Shown here in pieces: positions 29,009 to 39,244 of a stretch of DNA of 64,000 nt (positions within the stretch are counted from its first letter, which is position 1; each line of letters begins with the position of its first letter). Under the pieces are notes generated by a model. The model did no database searches and had not been told where the DNA came from. It saw only the letters and a program-made list of their open reading frames with translations. The translations under genes were made by a program, and so were the position numbers. The DNA comes from Candidatus Uhrbacteria bacterium (GTDB taxonomy: Bacteria; Patescibacteriota; Patescibacteriia; 2-12-FULL-60-25), in the NCBI GenBank assembly GCA_021413945.1, contig JAIOPK010000017.1, forward strand, positions 148,573 to 212,572. Direction: 5' to 3'.

Positions 29009-30223
29009 TTATTTGATAATGTTGGTGACTTCGACAGCCAGCGTCTTCAGATAGCGTCCCTCCGGAAACGCAATGCGTTCCGCATGATCGATTCCATGCC
29101 CGAGTTCCGCGATCAATCGCACATCGCGTCCCGCTCGACCAGCGGCAATGCGCAGCATCGAGCGAAAGTCATCGGATGTGACGCGACCGGAACAGGAACT
29201 CGTGACAAGAATTCCACCAACACCCAAACGCATCAAGCACTCCATGTTGAGTTTTGTGTATGCTTCAATCGCATTCTCTGATTGCGTTCCCGTCTTTGCA
29301 AAAGCCGGCGGATCACACACGATCAAATCGTAAGGCGCCCCGGCAATTTCACGCTGACGAATCAAGTCCATCACATCGGCCTCGAGTAAAAGAAATTGCG
29401 ATTCATCTTCCGGATCAAATCCATTCGCTTTCAAGTTCTGCTGTGCAAGTTCAAGAGCCGGTTCCGACAGATCAACCGTCGTGACAAGGTTTGCACCGCC
29501 CTTAGCGGCATGAACGCTAAATCCGCCCGTGTAACCAAATAAGTTCAACACGTGCTTGTCCTTTGAGAGCGTGCCAACGAGATGTCGAGCCTCGCGTTGG
29601 TCGAGGAAGAACCCCGTCTTCTGTCCACCGACAACGTCGGCAAGAAACGTAAGTCCATGTTCCTTGAATTCAACAGGCTTATCGATCTCGCCATCGCGCA
29701 CAACCGGCTCAATCATCTGAAGGCCATCGCGCAAACGCGATTCAATGTCGGAGCGTTCGACGATCGCGCGAGGCTTAAACACGGATTTGATCGCTTCAAC
29801 GATCTCGGTGCGCAAACGATCCATTCCGGCGGTGTGAATTTGGAAAACAACGACGTCGGCATACTTGTCGACGATGAGTCCGGGAATGCCGTCCGACTCC
29901 GCATACACGACGCGATAGCCGTCTGTGTCCGCAGGGAGATGCGCCTTCTTCCAAGCATCGATCTCTTCGATCTTAGAAACAAACCAGTCCTTGTCGATGA
30001 TGGCGGCACCATTCGTCGTGAGCATGCGCACGCGAATAGAAGCGCCGGCGCCCCAAGTTCCGAGACCGAGGGAATCGCCCTTGGCGGACATAACCTGAAC
30101 CAGCGCTCCGTTCTCGGGAGACGTCTTGGGTTCCTTCTCAATCGCTTTGGAAAAAATCCACGGATGTCCTGCGCGGACTGGCGTGTCTCTTCCGGCGGCC
30201 AAGGTAACAGTGGGGTAAGTCAT
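29009..30223 (-). CDS. Class I rRNA methyltransferase (RlmI-like; PUA + SAM domain)
   Basis: AGHPWIFSKAIE; VLNLFGYTGGFSVHAAKGGANLVTTVDLS; DPPAFAKTG. Confidence 0.9.
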   Translation of the reverse strand: MTYPTVTLAAGRDTPVRAGHPWIFSKAIEKEPKTSPENGALVQVMSAKGDSLGLGTWGAGASIRVRMLTTNGAAIIDKDWFVSKIEEIDAWKKAHLPADTDGYRVVYAESDGIPGLIVDKYADVVVFQIHTAGMDRLRTEIVEAIKSVFKPRAIVERSDIESRLRDGLQMIEPVVRDGEIDKPVEFKEHGLTFLADVVGGQKTGFFLDQREARHLVGTLSKDKHVLNLFGYTGGFSVHAAKGGANLVTTVDLSEPALELAQQNLKANGFDPEDESQFLLLEADVMDLIRQREIAGAPYDLIVCDPPAFAKTGTQSENAIEAYTKLNMECLMRLGVGGILVTSSCSGRVTSDDFRSMLRIAAGRAGRDVRLIAELGHGIDHAERIAFPEGRYLKTLAVEVTNIIK

Positions 30224-30281
30224 AAATCACGCGATGTGTAACACAAATAATTGAATCTGTCGAGGGTAAGGAAAACGATAA

Positions 30282-30309
30282 GCGGTCCGATGTGTATCGG
30301 ACCGCTTTC
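30282..30309 (-). terminator. Terminator
   Basis: gcggtccgatgtgtatcggaccgctttc. Confidence 0.75.
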
Positions 30310-30324
30310 AGGCAGGGGAGTGGG

Positions 30325-30651
30325 TCAGGGCATGATCGGGGAACCGAACCCCAGATTCTCGCCCTCGCCCGTGATGGACGAGAGAATGATGTCCCGCATC
30401 GACGGGTACACGACACCGTCCGTGTCGAGGAAGCCGAGCTCGTAGAGCTTGGCCGCACAGCCGTCGAAGAACTGATGCCGCTCGTTCTGGCTCTTCATCA
30501 CCAGATCGTTGAGCAGAATCGCTCCGTTCGGGATGTTGAGCATGTCCTTCATCTTGGCCATGACCCGCTTCACGGTGACGCGAGACGCGCTCTTCCCGTT
30601 CTTCAGTGTCACAACCGGACTCTCTTCTACCAACGAGTTCTGGAGCTCCAT
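30325..30651 (-). CDS. Hypothetical protein (monocistronic)
   Basis: ATG at 30651; upstream TTGACG-N17-CATTAA. Confidence 0.55.
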   Translation of the reverse strand: MELQNSLVEESPVVTLKNGKSASRVTVKRVMAKMKDMLNIPNGAILLNDLVMKSQNERHQFFDGCAAKLYELGFLDTDGVVYPSMRDIILSSITGEGENLGFGSPIMP

Positions 30652-30768
30652 GGATACCCCCTGTGGAACATCCGCCGAGGCGGAAAAAGGTGCGTGGGTG
30701 CCAATTAATGCCATGAACCAGGGTTTTCGTCAATACAAAAGCCACAGCTTTCGCTGTGGCTTTTATGT

Positions 30769-30844
30769 GGTCGGGCTGGTGGGACTCGAACCCACGACCC
30801 TCTGCTCCCAAAGCAGATGCGCTAGCCAACTGCGCTACAGCCCG
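30769..30844 (-). tRNA. tRNA-Pro(UGG), CCA encoded
   Basis: Minus strand cgggctg..TCTGC-TTTGGGA-GCAGA..cagcccgacca; promoter TTGGCG-N17-TAGGAT. Confidence 0.94.
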
Positions 30845-30919
30845 ACGGATTGACGTTGCGGCGCTTATCCTAGCCCAGTCTTTCCTTTTCGCCAACCCCC
30901 GCATACAGTTCTCTTGAAT

Positions 30920-31981
30920 ATGCGCCTCGTTATCGACGCCAGAATGATGGGAGCGGGGAATACCCGCGGTATTGGTCGATATATAAAGGAGATAACCGAG
31001 CATTTGCGCCCCCTCCTCGCAGGAAACGATGAAATGGTCCTGCTTCAGCCCGACGTTCCTTGGTACGGCTTGTCCGAACAAATTCGATTCCCTTCGATGA
31101 TCAACGAAGCCAAACCCGACGTCCTCTGGGTCCCTCACTGGAATGTTCCGTTCTTCTATCGAGGTCCTCTCGTCATAACGGTTCACGATCTTCTCCTCGT
31201 TCATCAGCCGGCAAGTGCCAAGGCTTCGACGCGCGGCCCAATCACATCTTGGTTAAAGCGGGTCGGTCATCGCATTATTCTTTCGAATGCCATGAAGCGC
31301 GCCTCCATCATTCTCGTTCCAACCAACGCAGTCGCTGACGATATAAAAAAATATTATCCTTCGATGTCGAACAAGGTCGTTGTGACAGGGGAGGGATTGA
31401 GTCATCTGCCTGCTCCAGGCTCGTCGACGATCTCCGGCAACTACATCCTCTACGTCGGCTCCGCCTACCCGCACAAACGACTCGATCTCCTCGTCGACGC
31501 ATGGCAGTCGATCTCGTCGAAACACCCCGACCTCTCCCTCGTGATTACCGGCAAGGATGACGTATTCCTCTCACGCATCAAATCGCAGGTTCAAAACAAT
31601 GGGTCCGATCATGTACTCTTTGCCGGCCCCGTGAACGACCAAGAGCTCTCAACGCTCTACGCCAATGCCTCCGCGTTCGTTTTCCCCTCATCATTTGAGG
31701 GTTTTGGCCTACCTCCCGTAGAGGCCCTCGCCGCCGGCACGCCCGTCATCGTTTCCGACATACCTGTTCTCCGTGAAGTCCTGCCGCAAAAAGGCGTTTT
31801 CTACTTTAGATCAGGCGATAAACATGGTATGATTGACGCGATCGAAACCGTGCTGTCCGACCTGCCCAAAGCCGATGCTGAAGCCGCAGAAGGAGGGGAG
31901 GAAGTACGTCGCCGACACCGCTGGGAAGACACGGCCGCACGTACCTACCAAGCGCTCCGTTCCATCGCATACCATCATTGA
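30920..31981 (+). CDS. Glycosyltransferase family 4/1
   Basis: GTB fold: DARMMGAGNTRGIGRYIKE; YVGSAYPHKRLDLLVDAW; FVFPSSFEGFGLPPVEALAAGTPVIVSD. Confidence 0.92.
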   Translation: MRLVIDARMMGAGNTRGIGRYIKEITEHLRPLLAGNDEMVLLQPDVPWYGLSEQIRFPSMINEAKPDVLWVPHWNVPFFYRGPLVITVHDLLLVHQPASAKASTRGPITSWLKRVGHRIILSNAMKRASIILVPTNAVADDIKKYYPSMSNKVVVTGEGLSHLPAPGSSTISGNYILYVGSAYPHKRLDLLVDAWQSISSKHPDLSLVITGKDDVFLSRIKSQVQNNGSDHVLFAGPVNDQELSTLYANASAFVFPSSFEGFGLPPVEALAAGTPVIVSDIPVLREVLPQKGVFYFRSGDKHGMIDAIETVLSDLPKADAEAAEGGEEVRRRHRWEDTAARTYQALRSIAYHH

Positions 31982-31990
31982 TCATTCCCC

Positions 31991-34645
31991 ATGCCGCGAG
32001 CCAAGCGACAACCTAAAGAGCTCCGACCCGAGTGGCGCGTGATGAACGAGCGCTCGCGCCTGGAGGGACAGCTCGCCCACGTGGTCGAGCATGTCGAGGT
32101 TAGCGCGGAACGAGCGTCACCATCCGTAGAAACGGAAATAATACATTCAACCGTCGAGGAAACCGCCGTTTTACATAATCCGATTCTGGAATTGGATATC
32201 GCGCTCGTTCAAAAAATCGTCCGTACATCCCGCAGTAAGCGTTTGGAAGTCCGACAAGGCGAGCATGATGCCAGCGCGCATGTCCTACCGGTGATGCGAC
32301 CGGCACGCACCTTCGTGCCCGAGCTTCATCAGCCGATCATGACGGAGATTCACCTGTGGAGCGCCCCCGTCGATACCATTATGTCTCTCGACGGCCTCGC
32401 CGCCGCCGCTTCCGATCTAAAACTTGTCCAGCCCGATCCGCATTGGTACGTCGAGCAGTACACCCCGGGCGATGCGAGTACCGCTTTTCATGAACGCTAT
32501 CGCTGGTGGAATCGTCTGCGTGCGCCTTTTGTTACGTGGGAACACGCGGATTTGGGGGAGTCAAAAGTCGCAAGTCAAAAGTCGCAAGTCGCAAGGATTG
32601 CCGGTGAAGTTGTCTCTCTTGAAAACCAGGCCGCGGAATTTGCGGAAGAAATCCGCCAAGACATCGAGCAGGTCGTTACCGATGCCGAGCAGACATGGGG
32701 CGCACCCGTCCTTGTCCCACGTTTGGCTCCATTGCGCGTGGTTGCGGGCTTTTTGGGCCTTGCTCTCGTCGTCTCCTTGCCCGCCGGAGCTGTTTCCCTT
32801 GGTCGATCCCTGTCGGCCTCGTGGACGACGATCGAGGGCAGCAGCCGTACCGCGATCGATGAAGCAAAAGCGATGGAGTGGGGGAATGCCGCCTCTTCTC
32901 TCGCTGAAAGCGATCGCGCCCTGAACCGCGTAAACGTTCTCGCCGTCGCCGTTTCCCAAGCTCTTCCACAAACCCGCGACGCCTACGCTTCCGCCCGCGC
33001 CCTTGTCGCATCCGGAGAAAAAGCGGCAGAAGCGGCAAGCGTTCTCGCGAAAGGCGCAGACAAAGCAAAATCAAATTCGACGCGCTACCCCGTCGAGCGC
33101 ATCCGCTTGATGCAAACCTACATCGAGGCTGCCTCGCCGCTTCTTGAGGATGCAGTCCAATCGATGTCACGCGTAAAACTCGAGTCGCTCCCTGCCGATG
33201 TCCGACCAAAAGCGGAAGAAGCCCAAGGTCTGCTCTCAAAAGTCCAAACCGGTTTGCGTGAGTTACGCGTACTCTCTGCTTTTGCCGCCGCAGCTGTCGG
33301 TGAAGAATCGCAACGACGTTATCTCATCGTCTTCCAGAATCCTGCGGAACTCCGTCCAACCGGAGGTTTCATGGGTTCATACGCGGAAGTCGTTCTCGAC
33401 CGCGGTGAAATCAAGTCGTTGTCGGTGCCAGGCGGCGGTCCGTATGATTTGAAGAGTCAGTTGAAAGCGCGCGTTCGAGCTCCGGGGCCATTGCGTCTCA
33501 TCGCCGATCACTGGGAGTTCCAAGATGCCAACTGGTTTCCGGATTTTGCCGCGTCCGCAAAAAAGATTAACTGGTTCTGGAGCCAAGCCGGCCAGCCTAC
33601 GCTCGACGGAATCCTCACCGTCAACGCACGTCTCGTCGTAAACCTCCTTAAGATCACAGGTCCGATCGAAATGCCGGACTACGGCAAGGTCATTACGTCC
33701 GAAAACTTCATGAACGAGGCCCAGCTCGCCGTTGAGGTCGAATACGATCGCGAAGAAAACAAACCCAAGAAATTTATTGGCGACTTGATGGCAAAAATGA
33801 TGGAGCGCATCGCCAAAGCATCCAACGAACAGTGGATCGACTTTGCAAAACTCGGAACAGACGCCCTCGTCGAGAAAGATATTCAAGCCTGGTTCACGCG
33901 AGACAATGAGCAAGAGCTCTCCGATCGCTTTGGCTGGTCGAGCCGTCTCAAAACCGTCCCCGGCGACAGTCTTGCCGTCGTGAACACCAACATCGGAGGA
34001 CAAAAATCCGACCTGCTCATCGATGAAAAAGTCGAGCATGCCGCGACGATCGGCTCGGACGGCTCCATCGTCGACAAGGTTACGATCACACGCGCTCATC
34101 GCGGTGAAAAAGGACAGCTATTCCACGGCGCTAATAACGTCACATACCTTCGTGTCTACGTTCCGCAGGGAAGCGAGCTCCTTGCGGCATCCGGCTTCAA
34201 TCCTCCTGCACAGAATTTGTTTGACGTGCCTCTGCCGACCGATCCTGAAGACGCCGATGTCGTCAGAAATGAAGTACGCCCGCGCATCGGCCCGGGAAAT
34301 GTCCGTGTCACCGATGAGTTTGGCCGCACAGCCTTCGGCGGCTGGATCCAGTTGAAGCCAGGCGATACGGTCGTCACTACTTTTGAGTATCGTTTGCCTT
34401 TCACGGTCGATGAGATCTCGAGCCGATTACAAGAAGGTGTCGGCCGAGCGTCGAGTGCCCGTCGTCCCGCCTATGTTCTCCAGCTTACAAGCCAATCGGG
34501 CAAGCCTGAGCGTCTGATCTCGTCGACGGTAATGCTCCCTCCCGACTGGCAGGTCTCTTGGACCAAGAACGGCGCGCCCGCCATCGGTTATGACGGTCTT
34601 TGGAATCGCGACACCGTTGTCGCCGGCCTACTTCAAACTCCATGA
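31991..34645 (+). CDS. DUF4012 domain-containing membrane protein
   Basis: RYLIVFQNPAELRPTGGFMGSYAEV..; W-F-PDF..NWFWSQAGQPTLDGILTVN. Confidence 0.88.
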   Translation: MPRAKRQPKELRPEWRVMNERSRLEGQLAHVVEHVEVSAERASPSVETEIIHSTVEETAVLHNPILELDIALVQKIVRTSRSKRLEVRQGEHDASAHVLPVMRPARTFVPELHQPIMTEIHLWSAPVDTIMSLDGLAAAASDLKLVQPDPHWYVEQYTPGDASTAFHERYRWWNRLRAPFVTWEHADLGESKVASQKSQVARIAGEVVSLENQAAEFAEEIRQDIEQVVTDAEQTWGAPVLVPRLAPLRVVAGFLGLALVVSLPAGAVSLGRSLSASWTTIEGSSRTAIDEAKAMEWGNAASSLAESDRALNRVNVLAVAVSQALPQTRDAYASARALVASGEKAAEAASVLAKGADKAKSNSTRYPVERIRLMQTYIEAASPLLEDAVQSMSRVKLESLPADVRPKAEEAQGLLSKVQTGLRELRVLSAFAAAAVGEESQRRYLIVFQNPAELRPTGGFMGSYAEVVLDRGEIKSLSVPGGGPYDLKSQLKARVRAPGPLRLIADHWEFQDANWFPDFAASAKKINWFWSQAGQPTLDGILTVNARLVVNLLKITGPIEMPDYGKVITSENFMNEAQLAVEVEYDREENKPKKFIGDLMAKMMERIAKASNEQWIDFAKLGTDALVEKDIQAWFTRDNEQELSDRFGWSSRLKTVPGDSLAVVNTNIGGQKSDLLIDEKVEHAATIGSDGSIVDKVTITRAHRGEKGQLFHGANNVTYLRVYVPQGSELLAASGFNPPAQNLFDVPLPTDPEDADVVRNEVRPRIGPGNVRVTDEFGRTAFGGWIQLKPGDTVVTTFEYRLPFTVDEISSRLQEGVGRASSARRPAYVLQLTSQSGKPERLISSTVMLPPDWQVSWTKNGAPAIGYDGLWNRDTVVAGLLQTP
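32555..32596 (+). repeat. Heptanucleotide tandem array C (inside DUF4012 gene)
   Basis: GGGGAGT CAAAAGT CGCAAGT CAAAAGT CGCAAGT CGCAAGG. Confidence 0.9.
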
Positions 34646-36618
34646 TCATGTCGAATCACGGACATCCAAAAAAACGTCTACCTCCTCCGCCTCCGCGTCC
34701 ATGGAAGAAGGCGTTTTTTTCCTACACGGAAACGGATGAAAGCGATGATCGCAAGAAGAAGGGCGATGAAGTTGCCAAAGGCTTGGAGAGAATCTATCTC
34801 ACCGATGGAAAAAAAGATTTGGGAAGTTTTGATCATGCGAAACCGCATCTCATCCGCCGTTTTTTTACATGGCTCGTCGTTCTTTGCGCCCTGACGAGCG
34901 CGATTGCATGGATCGGCCTCGTCTGGCTCCAGCCCAATACGGAAATCGACGATCTTGGTCTTGAAGTGAAGATTGAAGGTCCGAGTGCGATCACGCTCGG
35001 TGAAGAACAGACCTTTCTCGTGAAGTATCGCAACCGTGCGTTTCAGCCGATTTCGGAAGCCGAGGTACGTCTCGCGTGGCCGGCCGACTTCCAAGTCACC
35101 TACACCGATCCATGGCCGACGGAAACGCAAAACAACGCATGGAAATTAGGGATGCTCGCGCCTGCGGCAGAAGGATTGATTACGGTACGCGGCATTTTCC
35201 TCGGCTCCCTCGGAGCAAAGAGCGCGTTTCAAGTGATCGCGACGTACCGCCCATCCGGGCAGACGCGCTCTCGTGAATCGCTGGCGACGCAGTCGCTCGA
35301 TTATGGCGCATCCGTATTCGACGGCGGGCTTGTTCTTCCCGCAAAGACGGTCGCCGGAGATCAGGTGCCGGTCATATTTGAGCTCGCAAATCGCGGAGAT
35401 CAGGAATTGTCCGGTTTGCTCGTGCGATACGCCTTCCCGTCGGGTTTTCTTCCCTCAGCATCTACGGGAACAACGCTTCTCCCAACCGCAGATGGAAAGG
35501 AATGGGAGCAAACGCTGTCCAAGCTCGCCCCCGGCACGACTAGCACGTGGCGTTTCTCTGGCGCCTTTGCCTCGGGCAGTGCCGGCGACGCATCGTTTAA
35601 CGTTCGTGTCGGCCGTTTACGCGGAACGGAATTCCTGACGCTGTATAGCCAGGAAGCGGTCGTCCCTGTGCTCGCCGGAGATTTGAGTTTGCGTGTCGTT
35701 GCCAACGGCTCCGACACCGACCGAACTCTTCAGCCAGGCGACTCGCTCCGCATTGCCGTCGCCTACAAGAACGTAAGCCCCGAACCGCTCGGCGGCGTCG
35801 TTGTAACCTTGGGTATCGAATCTCTGATCAATGACGCTTCCGCCGCCGGCAAGAGTCTGGTCGATTGGAACGAACTCGAGGACTCCTCGCATGGAACGAC
35901 AAGCACCAAGACGCGCATCCAGACGATTCGATACGACAAAGATTCGATTCCCGATTTTGCCAATCTCGCTCCGGGAGAAGAAGGGACGATCGAGCTCTCG
36001 CTTCCGACGCTCGGCGTCACAAGCGGAACCAGGGATGCCGTCATTCTCCTCGATCTTTCCGGCACGCTCGCCACCGTCGGCAAAGATAAAGTGAACCGCG
36101 TTCTCCACGCCAATCCGATCCGTATCCGCTATCGCACCGATGCCGATATCAAATCCATGGCCCGCTACTTTACGGAAGAAGGTGCACCGCTTGGAACAGG
36201 TCCATTACCTCCGGTTGCCGGAAAAACCACGGTGTATCGCATCGAGTGGACGGTAGAAAAAATGCTGCACAGCCTCGAGAACTTGGAAGTAACCGCAACC
36301 TTGCCCTCGAACGTCGCTTGGACCGGCCAATCGCTCGCCGATGCCGGAGAGATCACCTATGAAGAGGCGACGCGCACCGTCCGCTGGAAATTGAACCGCA
36401 TGCCGGAAGATATCCGCGAGCTCGTCACGCGATTCGACGTCTCCCTCACCCCCGCCGACCTCGACATCGGCCGTTTTGCCCGCCTCCTCGGCGAGACACG
36501 GTTCACCGCCACGGACTCGTCGACAAACGAGCCTCTGGTACGTGCCAAACCCGCGATAACAACGGATTTGAAGGATGATGAATCGGCGGAGGGTAAGGGG
36601 GTGGTGAAGAAGCCCTAA
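34642..36618 (+). CDS. Membrane-anchored protein with large extracellular Ig-like/DUF11-like region
   Basis: ATGA overlap with DUF4012 gene; Pro-rich N-terminus, one TM, extracellular beta-rich repeats. Confidence 0.75.
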   Translation: MIMSNHGHPKKRLPPPPPRPWKKAFFSYTETDESDDRKKKGDEVAKGLERIYLTDGKKDLGSFDHAKPHLIRRFFTWLVVLCALTSAIAWIGLVWLQPNTEIDDLGLEVKIEGPSAITLGEEQTFLVKYRNRAFQPISEAEVRLAWPADFQVTYTDPWPTETQNNAWKLGMLAPAAEGLITVRGIFLGSLGAKSAFQVIATYRPSGQTRSRESLATQSLDYGASVFDGGLVLPAKTVAGDQVPVIFELANRGDQELSGLLVRYAFPSGFLPSASTGTTLLPTADGKEWEQTLSKLAPGTTSTWRFSGAFASGSAGDASFNVRVGRLRGTEFLTLYSQEAVVPVLAGDLSLRVVANGSDTDRTLQPGDSLRIAVAYKNVSPEPLGGVVVTLGIESLINDASAAGKSLVDWNELEDSSHGTTSTKTRIQTIRYDKDSIPDFANLAPGEEGTIELSLPTLGVTSGTRDAVILLDLSGTLATVGKDKVNRVLHANPIRIRYRTDADIKSMARYFTEEGAPLGTGPLPPVAGKTTVYRIEWTVEKMLHSLENLEVTATLPSNVAWTGQSLADAGEITYEEATRTVRWKLNRMPEDIRELVTRFDVSLTPADLDIGRFARLLGETRFTATDSSTNEPLVRAKPAITTDLKDDESAEGKGVVKKP

Positions 36619-36624
36619 GGATTG

Positions 36625-36653
36625 ACAAAACATTATTTTTATGGTGATGTATG
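36625..36653 (+). promoter_or_regulatory. Promoter of 36651 ORF
   Basis: TTGACA - 17 - TGATGT. Confidence 0.45.
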
Positions 36654-36926
36654 GATATGGGTGATGTGATGTCCTTTGGCGAACAGGCATACAAGCTCTT
36701 CATGGATCTCCCCCGAGGCCTTGCCCTCCCGGAGACCCTGCTGGCGCAGCTGCAGAACAAGATGAACGACCACCTCGGCTACCGAGGTTCCGCCTTCATC
36801 CGCCTCGAGGACGCCCGCGACCTGAAGACGCTTCCGGAAGCCGCCGCCATCGCCGCCATCGCCGTCATGCCCACCATGAAGCAGCTCCCTACGCCATCAG
36901 CGGGGGACATCGCCTCCATGCTCTGA
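36651..36926 (+). CDS. Small hypothetical protein (start may be downstream)
   Basis: 91-aa ORF with own promoter and terminator. Confidence 0.5.
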   Translation: MDMGDVMSFGEQAYKLFMDLPRGLALPETLLAQLQNKMNDHLGYRGSAFIRLEDARDLKTLPEAAAIAAIAVMPTMKQLPTPSAGDIASML

Positions 36927-36951
36927 GCCACACGCGCTCTCGTCTCTACGC

Positions 36952-36990
36952 CCCGGTCCAACACAGGTTGGTCCGGGGCTCGTCGTTTTT
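36952..36990 (+). terminator. Terminator
   Basis: ccccggtccaacacaggttggtccgggg..gttttt. Confidence 0.75.
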
Positions 36991-37009
36991 ATGCTATTCT
37001 TTGGCCAGT

Positions 37010-39196
37010 ATGGATGGAGAAATTCGCCAAGAAAAACCCGCCGCGCCCCGCCAGCGTGACCGCTCTCGTTCCGAGCTTTTGAAGCTCCGTGACGAGCTTT
37101 CGCCCGAGAGCAAAAAGCGGAAGATTATGGATGGGCGCATCGAGCTTTTTGATGCCCAACATGACAATACGGGTTCATGGAAAGGCGACTACTTTGGCCG
37201 CGACATGGTCGAGGATTTGAGCACACGTGGTTTTGAACTAGCCGGGGAAAGCAAGGCTCTTGTTTCAAGTCCGGAGGATCTCAAAACACACTACCTCCTC
37301 GTGAACATGGGCGAGCTTGATCGCGTGAATGCGCAAGGCGATCACTCAAGCGGGGACAAAGCGCTTGAAGCGGCCGCGGCTCGTATTAGAAAAACGCTGT
37401 CGACGGTACTCCAGCCTTCCCAATTCGACGTCTATCGAACCTCGGGAAATGACTTCAGTGTCCGTCTGAAAAATACCGATCGAGCGACGGCGGAGAAAAT
37501 CACGCATGCGCTTTGCGATTCAAAAGACGCCCTTGCCGCGATCGGACCCGATGCTCCGATCGAGGCGAGTTTAGCGAGCCGGTCTGACATGGTCGGAATC
37601 ATCAATGCACTATCGCCGGAAGAACGAGAGGCTTTATTTTCTACGGAAAAGCCGGAAGGACCCGCGATCGGTGTCGTAAAGGAATTGTTGCAGCAGCAGA
37701 ACGATCGCCAAAAAGTGGAAAGTCGCATGCGACGCATGCAGGAGATGATCGACAAGGAACCGGCTAAAGCTGAGGAATTTTATACGAAGTATCAAAAAGT
37801 ACTCGCAGAGTTGTTTCGCGAACCCGATGAAAAGGAGGCGTTGGATTTTGAAACATTCAAGCAGCGGTTTGTATCCGCCGATAGGGATGCCAGACATCGC
37901 CTCGCGGAAAAAGAAGCTCGCCGGCAATACTCGAGCCGTCGCGACACTCAGCGTGGTATCGACCGTAAGCTCGGTGAGTATGCGGCCAAACAAAAGCTTG
38001 GTATTCCCGGTTTTCCGGATGTGTTCATAGAGGGCGAGGCGTCAGACGTCGAACGCGCAGAAAATGGATTTGAACCTCCCAAGCCAACGCGAGGCTTTTC
38101 CGCCATCGCGGAGAAGCGCGCCAAAGCGGAAGAACTCAAAGCCGCCGGTGCCGACCCCGACGATATCGAGCTCGCCGTGATCGATGCGGAGATTGAAGCT
38201 GCCGAACGCAATCCGGCCACGGGTCTTGCAGAACGCGGACGCATGTTCAAACAGTTGGAAAACGGTTTAGAGAGCGGGAAGCCCGTCGGCGTCGTCTACA
38301 TCGACCTCGCGTTCCTGAAGTATTTCGATAAGGAAGGAAACGATAAGACCGGAAACATCGCGATTAAAAAAGCCGCGGAACTTCTCGACGGAATCGCCGC
38401 GGAAGCATCCAAAGAAGGAATACTCGTGGAGGCGTATCGCGTCGGTGGCGATGAATTCGCCTTTGGCATCACGGGCGGTGGAGATGATGCCGCGGAACGC
38501 ATTAAAGAAATGATTCTGGCCCGCCAGCATGAGGCTGCGGCAATCCCGCTTCAGGGCGATGCGGCTCTTGGGAAGTTTTACAAGCAAAAATTGTCGTTCA
38601 ACTTTGGTTCGCTTGGTCCTTTAGATCTAGAGGGGATGCGCAAGCTCGTCGCCGACAATAGTTTGCCGATGAATTCCGAGCCGGGATCAAAAGAAGAGCG
38701 CAATGAACTCGCCGAGTACGCGCTCCGTTTTGCCGACAAGCAATTGGAAATTCAAAAAGGCTACAACCGCATCGCGTTCCTTGTCGAGGAAAAGAGGACA
38801 GGGGAGAAGTCTGGCGATATGTCGCGTTATGAGCAGCTCTTGAAGTACTCGCAGAAAGCGATTTTTGGCTCCGAGGGCGAAGTACTCATCAAAGCACTAT
38901 CGACGGAAAGCGAGATTCCGGGCGAGCAAGTTCTGAAATTTGTCATCGATCAAATCAAGAAAAAGGGCGCGGCCAAGGAGAATTATGAGGATTCCATCGA
39001 CAAAGTCATCGATACGCGTGTTCGCGAACTCTATTTTGACCAGCAAATCAACGGCTTGAAGCATAAGTTATCGATTTTGGAGGGGGAGTTATCGCAAACC
39101 AAGGTAGAAAACACACAATTGAAGCAGAAGGTGGCGGAACTCGAGCTGGAAGTCCAGAATGTCTCCAGCTTGAAGGAGCGCATCCTTGCTTCCTGA
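37010..39196 (+). CDS. Tandem GGDEF-domain protein (soluble)
   Basis: Second domain YRVGGDEFAFGI; first domain degenerate YRTSGNDFSVRL; C-terminal coiled coil. Confidence 0.82.
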   Translation: MDGEIRQEKPAAPRQRDRSRSELLKLRDELSPESKKRKIMDGRIELFDAQHDNTGSWKGDYFGRDMVEDLSTRGFELAGESKALVSSPEDLKTHYLLVNMGELDRVNAQGDHSSGDKALEAAAARIRKTLSTVLQPSQFDVYRTSGNDFSVRLKNTDRATAEKITHALCDSKDALAAIGPDAPIEASLASRSDMVGIINALSPEEREALFSTEKPEGPAIGVVKELLQQQNDRQKVESRMRRMQEMIDKEPAKAEEFYTKYQKVLAELFREPDEKEALDFETFKQRFVSADRDARHRLAEKEARRQYSSRRDTQRGIDRKLGEYAAKQKLGIPGFPDVFIEGEASDVERAENGFEPPKPTRGFSAIAEKRAKAEELKAAGADPDDIELAVIDAEIEAAERNPATGLAERGRMFKQLENGLESGKPVGVVYIDLAFLKYFDKEGNDKTGNIAIKKAAELLDGIAAEASKEGILVEAYRVGGDEFAFGITGGGDDAAERIKEMILARQHEAAAIPLQGDAALGKFYKQKLSFNFGSLGPLDLEGMRKLVADNSLPMNSEPGSKEERNELAEYALRFADKQLEIQKGYNRIAFLVEEKRTGEKSGDMSRYEQLLKYSQKAIFGSEGEVLIKALSTESEIPGEQVLKFVIDQIKKKGAAKENYEDSIDKVIDTRVRELYFDQQINGLKHKLSILEGELSQTKVENTQLKQKVAELELEVQNVSSLKERILAS

Positions 39197-39244
39197 GGCC
39201 TTTACCGTTTGCGCATTGTGGTATACTGCGAGAATTAACGGTTT

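Noticed and set aside
30308-31204. 298-aa minus-strand ORF spanning tRNA-Pro
   Set aside because: Crosses a well-supported tRNA and overlaps the glycosyltransferase; not coding.
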